A DNA stretch of 64,000 nucleotides from JAAURB01 sp049649525 (GTDB lineage Bacteria > Cyanobacteriota > Cyanobacteriia > Cyanobacteriales > Microcoleaceae). Under the pieces are notes generated by a model, which saw nothing but the letters and a program-made list of their open reading frames with translations, had not been told where the DNA came from and did not search any database. The position numbers and the translations under genes were made by a program. Location of the stretch: NCBI GenBank assembly GCA_049649525.1, contig JBARZE010000050.1, positions 372,001-436,000 of the forward strand, given 5' to 3'. Below are positions 47,633-54,906 of the stretch, in pieces (within the stretch, counting starts at the first letter, position 1; each line of letters begins with the position of its first letter).

Positions 47633-49075
47633 TTAATCTGTCCGAACGGGTAAAGTTGTTTCCATAATTTCCATCAACAACTCGAGTCGAGAAGGACGAG
47701 ATAATAGCGGTACTAAGTTGGGCAGAGAATAATAATCTCCCGCAAACGTAAACGTTTCAACAGGTAATTGTTTTTGCTTCAGTTGGCTTTCAATGTATTC
47801 ACAACAATATCGACCCACTTTAACGATTACAATATTTGGCATTACCGCCAATTCCCGACTGTATTTGAGGTAAGCATCGATGAAATAAGGACTAGTATTA
47901 TCCCCTTCATCGGTAACTAAAATGAATTGGTCAACAATTTGACGTTGACGACGCATCACTTCTACCGCACAACCGACACTCGTACCACCTGCTGCGTTAA
48001 TATGTTCAAATGCCCGTTCCCAGTCACTCAACTCTTTGCCTTCAGCTTTGATAGGGTAAGCCATCGTATCGAAAGCATACACAAATAGATCGGCTTGTGT
48101 GACCCCAGAAATTAGCGCTGCTAGTCGTTTACCAATTTCAATGGCTTGAGTCATTGAACCCGATTTATCCACCAGCAATGCAGTAGACTGAGTAATAGCC
48201 CCCCGACGCTTGACTTGTTCATTGGTGACTTTTTCCAGTTTTGCTGTGGTTTCAGCCCCCAATTCTGCAGCCTCTGCGGCAACTTTCGCTTTAAAGGCAG
48301 ACACACGGTTACTGGTTTGGGCTTCTTCCAATTTCGCATCAATTAACTGTTTGACTTGTGGGTGATCCATTGCCCCCCGTGCCTTGAGAGACTTCAAGTT
48401 GTTGATCGCTTCTTGGGGTGTCATGGCATTAATTAACGCCACCAACACAACCGGAGTCAGTTGCTTAATCGTTCCTATTGCAATAGTGTAAGGAATATTA
48501 TGCTCAACAATTAATTGCGCTTGTTCTGTCGGGGTTTCTGCCTTACTGAGTTGCTTGACAACAGCAGCCAGAGATCCTTCAGGGGGTTGCTCCCGGAATA
48601 GAATAGCATTGGCGCGTTCACTGGGTTTAATATGTAAACTAGCATAGAGATGCTTCATGGCTTTGCGTCCCCGCAGGGCTGCGCGATCAAAAACGGCTGG
48701 GTTTTGTTCCCGCTTTTGCAGATACCGACGAACCGCTGTACGGGCGCAACGAGGCAGTTTACCGCGATGAATTTTCATGAAGTCTACCACTCGCGCCACT
48801 TGATAAGGCGGCAGTTGTTGTAGTAAGATAAATCCAGCGTCACGATGTTTAGTCAACTCACTGGTGAGTAAGTGAGCAATGAACACTTCTTTGTGATCTC
48901 GCACATCCCCGTTACGGTGATACCATACTGCTAAGTGACCATAAAATAGTGGATCGAGTTCAACTATTAATTGATGGGTTTCTGCAACTGTTTCTAGCTT
49001 GCGGTGGGGTGTAGTTAACAAGCTATTCAGCATTTCTAAACGTAGATCTCGTTCATCTGTTCGCATTGCAATCAT
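47633..49075 (-). CDS. Ro60-like RNA-binding protein (TROVE-like region plus vWA domain)
   Basis: 480 residues. Residues 1-285 are almost all helix in HEAT-like pairs (PPYQVARVVDFMK, PQEAINNLKSLKARGAMDHP), like the ring-forming TROVE region of Ro60. Residues about 300-465 form a vWA domain with MIDAS motif DKSGSMT, a threonine-loop equivalent GGTSVG and an aspartate-loop equivalent LVTDEGDN. The order matches Ro60: AGGTS corresponds to Ro AGGTD and VTDE to FTDN. It is shorter than animal Ro60. No signal or membrane segment. SD AGGAGG five bases before the ATG. Five structured RNA units lie upstream on the same strand. A plain vWA chaperone-type protein is the alternative. Confidence 0.72.
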   Translation of the reverse strand: MIAMRTDERDLRLEMLNSLLTTPHRKLETVAETHQLIVELDPLFYGHLAVWYHRNGDVRDHKEVFIAHLLTSELTKHRDAGFILLQQLPPYQVARVVDFMKIHRGKLPRCARTAVRRYLQKREQNPAVFDRAALRGRKAMKHLYASLHIKPSERANAILFREQPPEGSLAAVVKQLSKAETPTEQAQLIVEHNIPYTIAIGTIKQLTPVVLVALINAMTPQEAINNLKSLKARGAMDHPQVKQLIDAKLEEAQTSNRVSAFKAKVAAEAAELGAETTAKLEKVTNEQVKRRGAITQSTALLVDKSGSMTQAIEIGKRLAALISGVTQADLFVYAFDTMAYPIKAEGKELSDWERAFEHINAAGGTSVGCAVEVMRRQRQIVDQFILVTDEGDNTSPYFIDAYLKYSRELAVMPNIVIVKVGRYCCEYIESQLKQKQLPVETFTFAGDYYSLPNLVPLLSRPSRLELLMEIMETTLPVRTD

Positions 49076-49122
49076 TACAACCTCCTATGAGTGTAGCTGA
49101 GGAGGCAACCGCCGCAAGTGCT

Positions 49123-49140
49123 TTATCTTGTGAAAGATAA
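49123..49140 (-). other. Small hairpin between RNA unit R5 and the Ro-like gene
   Basis: TTATCTT/AAGATAA seven-base-pair stem with a four-base loop, directly 3' of unit R5. It has no T tract. It may mark RNA processing or protect the 3' end. Confidence 0.45.
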
Positions 49141-49229
49141 CCGCGCAAGTTTGAAGAGCTAGTATGACTTTGTTGATTTTGGGTAAAACCAGAGGAAAGT
49201 GTATGTAAGCTCGTCGTATTAGGGCGCGG
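49141..49229 (-). ncRNA. Y-RNA-like unit R5
   Basis: Outer stem of 6 bp (49224-49229 with 49141-49146; CCGCGC/GCGCGG), 5' loop CCTAATACGAC, inner stem GAGCT/AGCTC (49208-49212 with 49156-49160), then UUACAUAC and a 47-nt insert with an ACUUU/AAAGU stem, and 3' loop TTCAAACTT. It is one of five units with this layout; the inner stem differs in sequence from R1-R3 but still pairs. It ends 65 bp before the Ro-like gene start. No transcript evidence. Confidence 0.65.
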
Positions 49230-49258
49230 CGATCGCCATTATATCATGTCTATTCCGA

Positions 49259-49372
49259 ACCGCACAAGTCAATAGAGCAATTGCCTACTTAAGGTCTAGG
49301 CTTGCAGCATACTTCGTCTGTACGCACCAGGTTTGTGTGAACGAATGTAGGCTCCATTGGTTAGGGTGCGGT
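49259..49372 (-). ncRNA. Y-RNA-like unit R4
   Basis: Outer stem of 7 bp (ACCGCAC/GTGCGGT; 49366-49372 with 49259-49265), 5' loop CCTAACCAAT, inner stem GGAGC/GCTCT with one G-U on this strand (49351-49355 with 49274-49278), conserved CUACAUUC, and 3' loop ending in GACTTG. The 72-nt insert contains a 6-bp hairpin GCGTAC/GTATGC with loop AGACGAA. It lies 29 nt upstream of R5. Confidence 0.62.
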
Positions 49373-49504
49373 ATGATTAATCTTTTGAATTATGAATGAT
49401 GAATGATGAAGAAGGTAATAGACAATACTCCTTACTGATTATTCATTACTCATTAGTTATTACTCAATTCATACCCTATTTCAAAAGCGCATAGCGCTAC
49501 AGAA

Positions 49505-49711
49505 CTAAAACGGTACGAAGGACGCAGAAAATAAATCATTTTGTGTTAATTGAGTTTTAGCAATTGTTTTTTCTAATCGCCGTTTTGCATTGTCTGTAAT
49601 AGCTTCAGATAAGGTTAAACCCGTTAAGGTTCGTACACCTTGATGATCTAAATTTAATTGTGAATTGATTTTGTTTGGGGTAACTTTCAGTTGGTTTTTT
49701 ACGTTACACAT
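49505..49711 (-). CDS. Small protein of the Ro-like locus (68 aa)
   Basis: 68 residues; not recognised. A polar N-terminus (MCNVKNQLKVTPNKINSQ) is followed by a predicted amphipathic helix (SEAITDNAKRRLEKTIAKT) and ends in FSASFVPF. SD-like GGGGG with a 5-base spacer before the ATG supports translation. It lies between RNA units R3 and R4 and reads the same way, so it is probably part of the same transcript. The role is unknown. Confidence 0.55.
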   Translation of the reverse strand: MCNVKNQLKVTPNKINSQLNLDHQGVRTLTGLTLSEAITDNAKRRLEKTIAKTQLTQNDLFSASFVPF

Positions 49712-49762
49712 TTCAACCCCCTTCGGATTTTATTCGATAAAAACGTATTTTTTGTGGTGGGG

Positions 49763-49855
49763 AAATCCCATATAAGTTCAAAAAGCTGTGACACAGGATA
49801 GTATTCACGTTTCAGGTGAAAGTATGTAAGCTTTTATGATGAGAATACGGGATTT
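49763..49855 (-). ncRNA. Y-RNA-like unit R3
   Basis: Outer stem of 10 bp (AAATCCCGTA with TATGGGATTT, one G-U on this strand; 49846-49855 with 49763-49772), 5' loop TTCTCATCAT, inner stem AAAAGCT/AGCTTTT (49829-49835 with 49781-49787), conserved UACAUAC, and 3' loop TGAACTTA. The 41-nt insert is the shortest and carries a UUCAC/GUGAA hairpin. It is only 5 nt downstream of R2. Confidence 0.68.
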
Positions 49856-49860
49856 TTTTG

Positions 49861-49991
49861 TTCACTTCATACAAGTTAAAAAAGCTGTTGATTTCACACA
49901 CAGGATTCGCACCTGTAAATCATTGATCTTAAGTCAATTGCCTTACTATTTGGCTAGTATGTAAGCTTCTTCGATTGGGTTACGAAGTGAA
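49861..49991 (-). ncRNA. Y-RNA-like unit R2 with tRNA-mimic insert
   Basis: Outer stem of 11 bp (TTCACTTCGTA with TATGAAGTGAA, one G-U only on this strand; 49981-49991 with 49861-49871), 5' loop ACCCAATCGAAG, inner stem AAGCT/AGCTT (49964-49968 with 49882-49886), 3' loop TTTTAACTTG. The 77-nt insert between the inner stem arms is filled by a tRNA-like cloverleaf, listed separately. The conserved UACAUAC after the inner stem doubles as the acceptor 5' strand. This is the clearest of the five units. Confidence 0.75.
49892..49963 (-). ncRNA. tRNA-like cloverleaf, anticodon UAA, inside unit R2
   Basis: Read on the minus strand. Acceptor ACATAC/GTGTG region (5 bp plus a flanking pair, one A-A mismatch), D arm GCC-AAATAGTAA-GGC, anticodon arm ATTGA-CTTAAGA-TCAAT, 5-nt variable loop GATTT, T arm ACAGG-TGCGAAT-CCTGT. 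The body resembles class I tRNA-Gln rather than class II tRNA-Leu, which would fit UAA. G18 is A and U55 is G, so the usual elbow pair is lost. No CCA. Therefore a mimic is more likely than a working tRNA. Confidence 0.72.
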
Positions 49992-50016
49992 ATAAATCAT
50001 TTTGATAAAATTGAAG

Positions 50017-50197
50017 TCCGTACAAGTTTAAAAAGCTTGTTAACCACTTACGACTGCTATACACCAACTGTTTGGCAGTGAGCACGTAGGTTAATTCCCA
50101 ATAAAGTATTGGTATCCTACTTCACTTTATTTGAATATCAAATATCGCTACCTTAGAATCGTTATTCGTGTGTAAGCTTCTTCAATAAGGATACGGA
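50017..50197 (-). ncRNA. Y-RNA-like unit R1
   Basis: Outer stem of 6 bp (TCCGTA/TACGGA; 50192-50197 with 50017-50022), 5' loop TCCTTATTGAAG, inner stem AAGCTT/AAGCTT (50174-50179 with 50033-50038), 3' loop TTTAAACTTG. The 135-nt insert is the largest and has three further hairpins: TATTTGA/TCAAATA, CCAATA/TATTGG inside GTAGG/CCTAC, and CCAA/TTGG inside ACTGC/GCAGT. It begins 14 nt after the stop of the 66-aa gene and is the first RNA unit after the promoter. Confidence 0.65.
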
Positions 50198-50211
50198 TAT
50201 GAGAAAAAGTT

Positions 50212-50412
50212 TTAGCCGTAAACTGCTTCAGGACGAATAATTAAATCACCATTTTGTGGACGATCTACAATATACATTTGTAAGCGATTTTGCCGGACTT
50301 CTAAAAAGTTTGCCACCCGTTGTTTAACGCTGTTGTCGTTCATCTGAGTTGTAATTCCGAGTTTATTTTCGTCAATATCATAAGAACGACCTTCAAATCG
50401 AATATGTACCAT
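50212..50412 (-). CDS. First small protein of the Ro-like locus (66 aa)
   Basis: 66 residues. A beta-rich start (MVHIRFEGRSYDIDENKLGI), a helix (SVKQRVANFLEVRQNRLQ) and a second beta part (MYIVDRPQNGDLIIRPEAVYG) give a beta-beta-alpha-beta-beta pattern like a ubiquitin/beta-grasp or small RNA-binding fold. Very strong ribosome binding site (AGGAGGGG, 7-base spacer) and a good promoter directly upstream. I do not recognise the family with certainty. It heads the locus and is probably functionally tied to the RNAs. Confidence 0.66.
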   Translation of the reverse strand: MVHIRFEGRSYDIDENKLGITTQMNDNSVKQRVANFLEVRQNRLQMYIVDRPQNGDLIIRPEAVYG

Positions 50413-50457
50413 TTTTATCCCCTCCTCAGATGAACTCTTGTTTAACTCGATATACTT

Positions 50458-50486
50458 ATGCTACATGCATACTACAAAAGTGTCAA
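50458..50486 (-). promoter_or_regulatory. Sigma70-type promoter of the Ro-like/RNA locus
   Basis: Minus strand: -35 TTGACA (50481-50486), 17-bp spacer, -10 TAGCAT (50458-50463). A start of transcription near 50450 would give a leader of about 40 nt to the 66-aa gene. Confidence 0.7.
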
Positions 50487-50602
50487 GGGGTTAATTTAAT
50501 TTTCTTTGGGACTCCGTAATCAATTATGAATTATGAGTTATGAATTATGAATAGGGTTTGTGATTATAGTTAAAGATTCTCACTCTTTACAGGCGTGTAA
50601 AG

Positions 50603-50618
50603 ACGTTGCATGCAACGT
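50603..50618. repeat. Perfect 16-bp palindrome (interspersed repeat)
   Basis: acgttgcatgcaacgt, flanked by gtaaag/ctctac. Related to 261-278 and 17084-17128. Preceded by degenerate attatgaatt-type words at about 50523-50555. Confidence 0.65.
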
Positions 50619-50679
50619 CTCTACATATTCACTAACTTGATATGGGAGTCCCCGTATATTGGCGCGGGTTGAATGTTAA

Positions 50680-52227
50680 TTAGATAAATATGATCGGCAG
50701 ATCGTCAAGATTTTCTTCGATCATTAAATTAACATCTTCCAGGATAGCAACAAGTTCATTCTCTCCACCTGTTCGTAAGAAAATTGCGTCTCCTTCAGGA
50801 AACCCTTCAGGGGGATCTGAGAATAAATAATCACCTGCACTCAGTTGAATGAGATCTTGAGTTGAGTCAAAATCTACAATGACAGCATAATCAGAAATTC
50901 CATTAATATCATTATTTCCATTATCGTAATAAGGTTTAGATTCATCTCCGAGTAAGAATGTATCTTCTCCAATACCGCCGATAAGGGTATCAATTTCAAC
51001 TAAGCCCGGTAAGTCAGCGGTGGGATCGACTCCAGTCAGCAGATCATCACCTTTGTCGCCACTAACAAAATCATCACTAAACCCACCTCTTAAACAGTCA
51101 TCTCCCCTGCCACCATATAGCAGATCTGCGTCATCGCCTGCATCGAGAGTGTCATCTTGTTTATTGCCAAACAGTAAATCTTTGCCGCTACCGCCAATCA
51201 TGCTATCTTGATCTTGACCACCATAAAGTACATCTTCATCCGCGCCGCCATCGAGGATATCGTTACCTTGGTTGCCGTTAAGGAAGTCATTACCCCCGCC
51301 AGCAAGCAAAGTATCATCATCTTCACCGCCATATAAACTGTCGTTGCGATCGCCGCCATCTAAGCTATCATCTCCTTTATCCCCGAAAAGTAAATCTGTA
51401 CCAATATCTCCGAGTAAGGTATCTTCATTCAAACCGCCGAAAAAGGTATCGTTACCAATGCCGCCCTCAAGATAGTCATTGCCTCGGTTTCCTTGCAGCA
51501 AGTCATTTTCACCTTCACCGAGTAAAGTATCGTTATTTTTGCCACCATAAATAATGTCGTTTCCGCCGTTACCGTTGAGGGAGTCATCTGCTTGAAACCC
51601 GAGTAAAGTATCATCTCCTCCCAAGCCCGAAATGACATCTTTTCCGCCACTGCCGACTAAGTTATTGTTGCCTTCATTGCCTTGAACTAAATTATCGAAG
51701 GTGGGGAGAGTATCTGTTTCCGGTTCTGTTCCGGGTTCGGGTTCTGTTCCGGGTTCGGGTGTGGGAGTTGGTTCGGGTTCTGTTCCGGGTTCGGGTGTGG
51801 GAGTTGGTGAGGGAGTTGGGGTGGGTGAGGGTTCTGTTCCCGGTTCTGGAGTTGGGTCAGGTGTTGGAGTCGGTGAGGGTTCGGGTACGACTTCCGGTTC
51901 GGGTTCGGGTACGACTTCGTCAACTGGCGTAACGGGTTCGGGTTCAGGTTCGGGTTCCGGGACAGGCGCAGGAACAATAATAGGAGTGGGAACTGGGGTA
52001 GGTTCGCTGATCGGGGGTGTGGGAACAGAAATATTGGGGGGTGTAGGTTCAGATACGGGTGAGGTTTCATCTCTTGTTTCAGCCTCTTCTTCCCCATCGT
52101 TTCTATTGCGACGAAGTGGTAGAGTAACAGTTAATTCCGGTATCATCGCCTCCGAAGAGACATTTGGATCTATAATTAGTTCTCTTGCTTGATCGGTCTG
52201 TCTCGAATTTACATTGAAAAGATTCAT
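50680..52227 (-). CDS. RTX calcium-binding protein with Pro/Glu-rich linker
   Basis: 515 residues. The N-terminus (1-70) is without known domain. Residues about 60-175 are a low-complexity Pro/Glu/Thr linker (PTPTPEPGTEPEP type). Residues about 180-420 contain many RTX nonapeptide repeats (GGxGxDxLxG), and the tail (about 420-515) is a peptidase-M10-like terminal region found in type I secretion substrates. No N-terminal signal. Likely secreted and calcium-folded; the role is unknown. Confidence 0.82.
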   Translation of the reverse strand: MNLFNVNSRQTDQARELIIDPNVSSEAMIPELTVTLPLRRNRNDGEEEAETRDETSPVSEPTPPNISVPTPPISEPTPVPTPIIVPAPVPEPEPEPEPVTPVDEVVPEPEPEVVPEPSPTPTPDPTPEPGTEPSPTPTPSPTPTPEPGTEPEPTPTPEPGTEPEPGTEPETDTLPTFDNLVQGNEGNNNLVGSGGKDVISGLGGDDTLLGFQADDSLNGNGGNDIIYGGKNNDTLLGEGENDLLQGNRGNDYLEGGIGNDTFFGGLNEDTLLGDIGTDLLFGDKGDDSLDGGDRNDSLYGGEDDDTLLAGGGNDFLNGNQGNDILDGGADEDVLYGGQDQDSMIGGSGKDLLFGNKQDDTLDAGDDADLLYGGRGDDCLRGGFSDDFVSGDKGDDLLTGVDPTADLPGLVEIDTLIGGIGEDTFLLGDESKPYYDNGNNDINGISDYAVIVDFDSTQDLIQLSAGDYLFSDPPEGFPEGDAIFLRTGGENELVAILEDVNLMIEENLDDLPIIFI

Positions 52228-52336
52228 TTAATTCACCTCACACGCAATATTGTCAACACAAATTTAAACTATATCTTATTCAACCCATTTACGTTGACGA
52301 TAATTGCAATGATTTAGTTCAAGGCTTAATTCTAAT

Positions 52337-53518
52337 ATGTTTAAACGGCACCGACTCTGCTATCTGATAATATTTATTATTACTTTAATTGGGATAATTT
52401 TTAATCCTGTGATTCCGGGGAAAACGGCAACTTCTGTTTCAGAAATCCGAGGGGTTTGGCTGACTAATGTTGATAGTGAAGTGTTATTTTCGTCTTTGAG
52501 AACAACGGCAGTATTAAATCGACTCCAACAGCTTAATTTTAATACGATTTATCCTACGATTTGGCAAGGAGGTTATACGCTGTATCCGAGTCAAGTGGCT
52601 GAACAAACGTTTGGGGTTTCTATTGATCCGACTCCTGGGTTACAACAGCGAGATATGCTACAAGAAATGATTGAACAAGGACACCAAAAAAAACTGACTA
52701 TTATTCCTTGGTTTGAGTTTGGTTTTATGGCACCTGCACAGTCAGAATTAGTTGAAAATCATCCCTCTTGGTTAACACAACGTCAGGATGGTACAACGAT
52801 TCATACTCAAGGAGTTGATGATCGGGTTTGGCTGAATCCATTTTACCCGGAAGTACAGCAATTTATTCTAGATTTAGTATTAGAAGTTGTACAAAATTAT
52901 GAGATAGATGGAATTCAATTTGACGATCATTTTGGTTTACCGTCTGATTTTGGTTATGATGATTATACGTTGAATTTATATCGTCAAGAAACGGGGAAAA
53001 TAAATCCTCCTAGTCAATACAAAGACAAGGAATGGGTGCAATGGCGAGCGGATAAAATTAGTCAGTTTATGCAACAGATTTTTACAGCAGTTAAAGCGGT
53101 TAAACCTGATTGTATTGTTTCATTATCTCCTAATCCTTATGGATTTGCATTGTCTGCTTATTTACAAGATTGGTTTAAGTGGCAACAAAGCGGATGGGTT
53201 GAAGAATTGATTATTCAAGTTTATCGATCTGATATGGAACGCTTTATTGCTGAACTAGAACGGACTGAACTACAACAAGCTAAAAAACAGACTCCAATTG
53301 CAATTGGAATTTTGAGTGGTTTGAAAAATCGTTCAATGTCGATTAATATGATAGAAGATCAAATTAAAGCGGTTCGTCAACGAGATTTTGCCGGGGTGTC
53401 GTTCTTTTTCTATGAGAGTCTTTGGAGGTGGGCATCTGAGCCAATTTATCAACGAGAGAGTAAAATTCAACAGTTGTTTTCTAATCCGGCAAATCGTCCT
53501 GTGATGACTCTATTCTAA
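52337..53518 (+). CDS. Glycoside hydrolase family 10-like protein (GHL10), copy 1
   Basis: 393 residues with a signal peptide or anchor (about 5-30). EIRGVWLTNVDSEVLFS, NTIYPTIWQGGYTLYPS, IPWFEFGFMAP, GIQFDDHFGLP and IVSLSPNPYGFALSAYLQDW are family blocks; the acidic residues in QFDDH and PWFEF are the candidate catalytic ones. A (beta/alpha)8 barrel probably acting on cell-wall or exopolysaccharide. Followed 160 bp later by a paralogue. Confidence 0.85.
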   Translation: MFKRHRLCYLIIFIITLIGIIFNPVIPGKTATSVSEIRGVWLTNVDSEVLFSSLRTTAVLNRLQQLNFNTIYPTIWQGGYTLYPSQVAEQTFGVSIDPTPGLQQRDMLQEMIEQGHQKKLTIIPWFEFGFMAPAQSELVENHPSWLTQRQDGTTIHTQGVDDRVWLNPFYPEVQQFILDLVLEVVQNYEIDGIQFDDHFGLPSDFGYDDYTLNLYRQETGKINPPSQYKDKEWVQWRADKISQFMQQIFTAVKAVKPDCIVSLSPNPYGFALSAYLQDWFKWQQSGWVEELIIQVYRSDMERFIAELERTELQQAKKQTPIAIGILSGLKNRSMSINMIEDQIKAVRQRDFAGVSFFFYESLWRWASEPIYQRESKIQQLFSNPANRPVMTLF

Positions 53519-53680
53519 ATAATGCAATCATGATTGATTTATGAGGATAAAAGTAATGCGGGAATCTTAAGCAATTTCAATAAAGTATCAGTTTGTAAGT
53601 TTCGCTGATTAAATTAGCAAAAACAATAAAAATTTTCGTTAACGATTGATTGAATACCGTTGAAAAGACGGTTTATCCTT

Positions 53681-54898
53681 ATGCCAAATTGGTTATCCTC
53701 ACTCAAGTTACGTCTATTATCGCTATTTTTGGGAACACTTTTTTGCGTAGTTGTTTTTAATCCAACTCTCATCGCTATTTCTGCCCCACAACATCAAGAA
53801 ATTCGAGGGGTTTGGCTGACAACTCATGATACTCAAACAGTGATCGATCACAATAAACTCCAAACAGCGATTACTCAATTAGCCACCCTAAATTTTAATA
53901 CAATTTATCCGGTTGTTTGGAATTCTGGCTATGCCCTTTATCCCAGTCCCGTCGCGCAACAAGCAGGTATTCAACCCTTTATTCGTCGAGGTTTACAAGG
54001 ACAAGATCCCTTAGCCGATATCATCACTCTAGCCCATCAGAATGAGTTACTGGTGTTACCTTGGTTTGAATTTGGCTTCATGGCACCGCCGACTTCTGAA
54101 CTGGCTTTAGAACATCCAAATTGGCTGACTAAACAGTCTAACGGCAGTTTAACAGGCAATAGCGCCGCAGGGGAAGTGGTTTGGTTAAATCCGTTTCATC
54201 CAGAAGTCCAAAAGTTCATCATTTCTCTCGTCACAGAAGTAATGCAAAAATATAATGTTGATGGCATTCAGTTTGACGATCACTTGAGTTTACCGGTTGA
54301 ATTCGGTTATGATACTTATACGAAAAAGCTATATCGCCAACAAACAGGACGAACAGCACCCAGTAATCCGAGAAATGAAGCCTGGATGCGCTGGCGGGCA
54401 AATCAACTGACGGCATTTGTGACAAAACTCCGTAAAGCGATTAAAGCTCAAAAATCAAATGCGATTTTGTCAATTTCTCCTAACCCTTATGAAACCGCTT
54501 ATAAATCTTATCTGCAAGATTGGTTAAGTTGGGTTCGTAAAGACTTAGTTGATGAACTAATTGTACAGGTTTATCGCCCGGATTTATCGGTTTTTATCAA
54601 GCAAATTGCCCGTCGAGAAATCAGAGAAACACAGAAAAAAATTCCCGTGGGAATTGGGGTTTTATCCGGAGTGAGACATCGACCGGTTACCATGAAATTT
54701 ATTCAGGAAAAAGTGTTAGCCTCTCGCCAAAGAGGTTTAGGGGTTTCATTCTTTTTTTATCGCACTTTGTGGAATGAAGCACCCGAAACACCCCAGCAAA
54801 GACAGTTAGGCTTTCAATCTTTGTTTTCGAGTCCGGCTCATCGTCGGCTGCGAAATAATGCTAAAAATATGCAGTCGGAATTGCCACCCCAAGAATAA
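53681..54898 (+). CDS. Glycoside hydrolase family 10-like protein (GHL10), copy 2
   Basis: 405 residues from the ATG at 53681; a TTG at 53660 would add seven residues. Signal peptide at about residues 8-35. It shares blocks with the previous gene in order (EIRGVWLTTHDT, LPWFEFGFMAPP, GIQFDDHLSLPVEFGYDTY, ILSISPNPYETAYKSYLQDW), so it is a tandem duplicate that has diverged. The gene converges with the next one 8 bp away. Confidence 0.85.
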   Translation: MPNWLSSLKLRLLSLFLGTLFCVVVFNPTLIAISAPQHQEIRGVWLTTHDTQTVIDHNKLQTAITQLATLNFNTIYPVVWNSGYALYPSPVAQQAGIQPFIRRGLQGQDPLADIITLAHQNELLVLPWFEFGFMAPPTSELALEHPNWLTKQSNGSLTGNSAAGEVVWLNPFHPEVQKFIISLVTEVMQKYNVDGIQFDDHLSLPVEFGYDTYTKKLYRQQTGRTAPSNPRNEAWMRWRANQLTAFVTKLRKAIKAQKSNAILSISPNPYETAYKSYLQDWLSWVRKDLVDELIVQVYRPDLSVFIKQIARREIRETQKKIPVGIGVLSGVRHRPVTMKFIQEKVLASRQRGLGVSFFFYRTLWNEAPETPQQRQLGFQSLFSSPAHRRLRNNAKNMQSELPPQE

Positions 54899-54906
54899 CT
54901 AATTTT

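Noticed and set aside
49323..49370. Minimal separate hairpin CGCACC/GGTGCG as its own RNA unit
   Set aside because: The larger pairing ACCGCAC/GTGCGGT with inner GGAGC/GCTCT (49259-49372) includes the conserved ACUUG loop and fits the family better.
49892..49963. Ordinary tRNA-Leu(UAA) gene
   Set aside because: Class I body with a short variable loop, G18/U55 changed, imperfect acceptor, no CCA, and enclosed by the stem of a repeated RNA unit.
49141..50197. The repeated AAGCTTACATAC words could be read as CRISPR-like repeats
   Set aside because: Repeats are short, spacing is irregular (41-135 nt), each has a partner arm (AGCTT..AACTTG), and no cas genes are near. The paired structure explains them better.
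51701..52192. 163-codon Gly/Ser/Val-rich ORF on the plus strand within the second RTX gene
   Set aside because: It is the mirror of the Pro/Glu/Thr linker on the coding strand.
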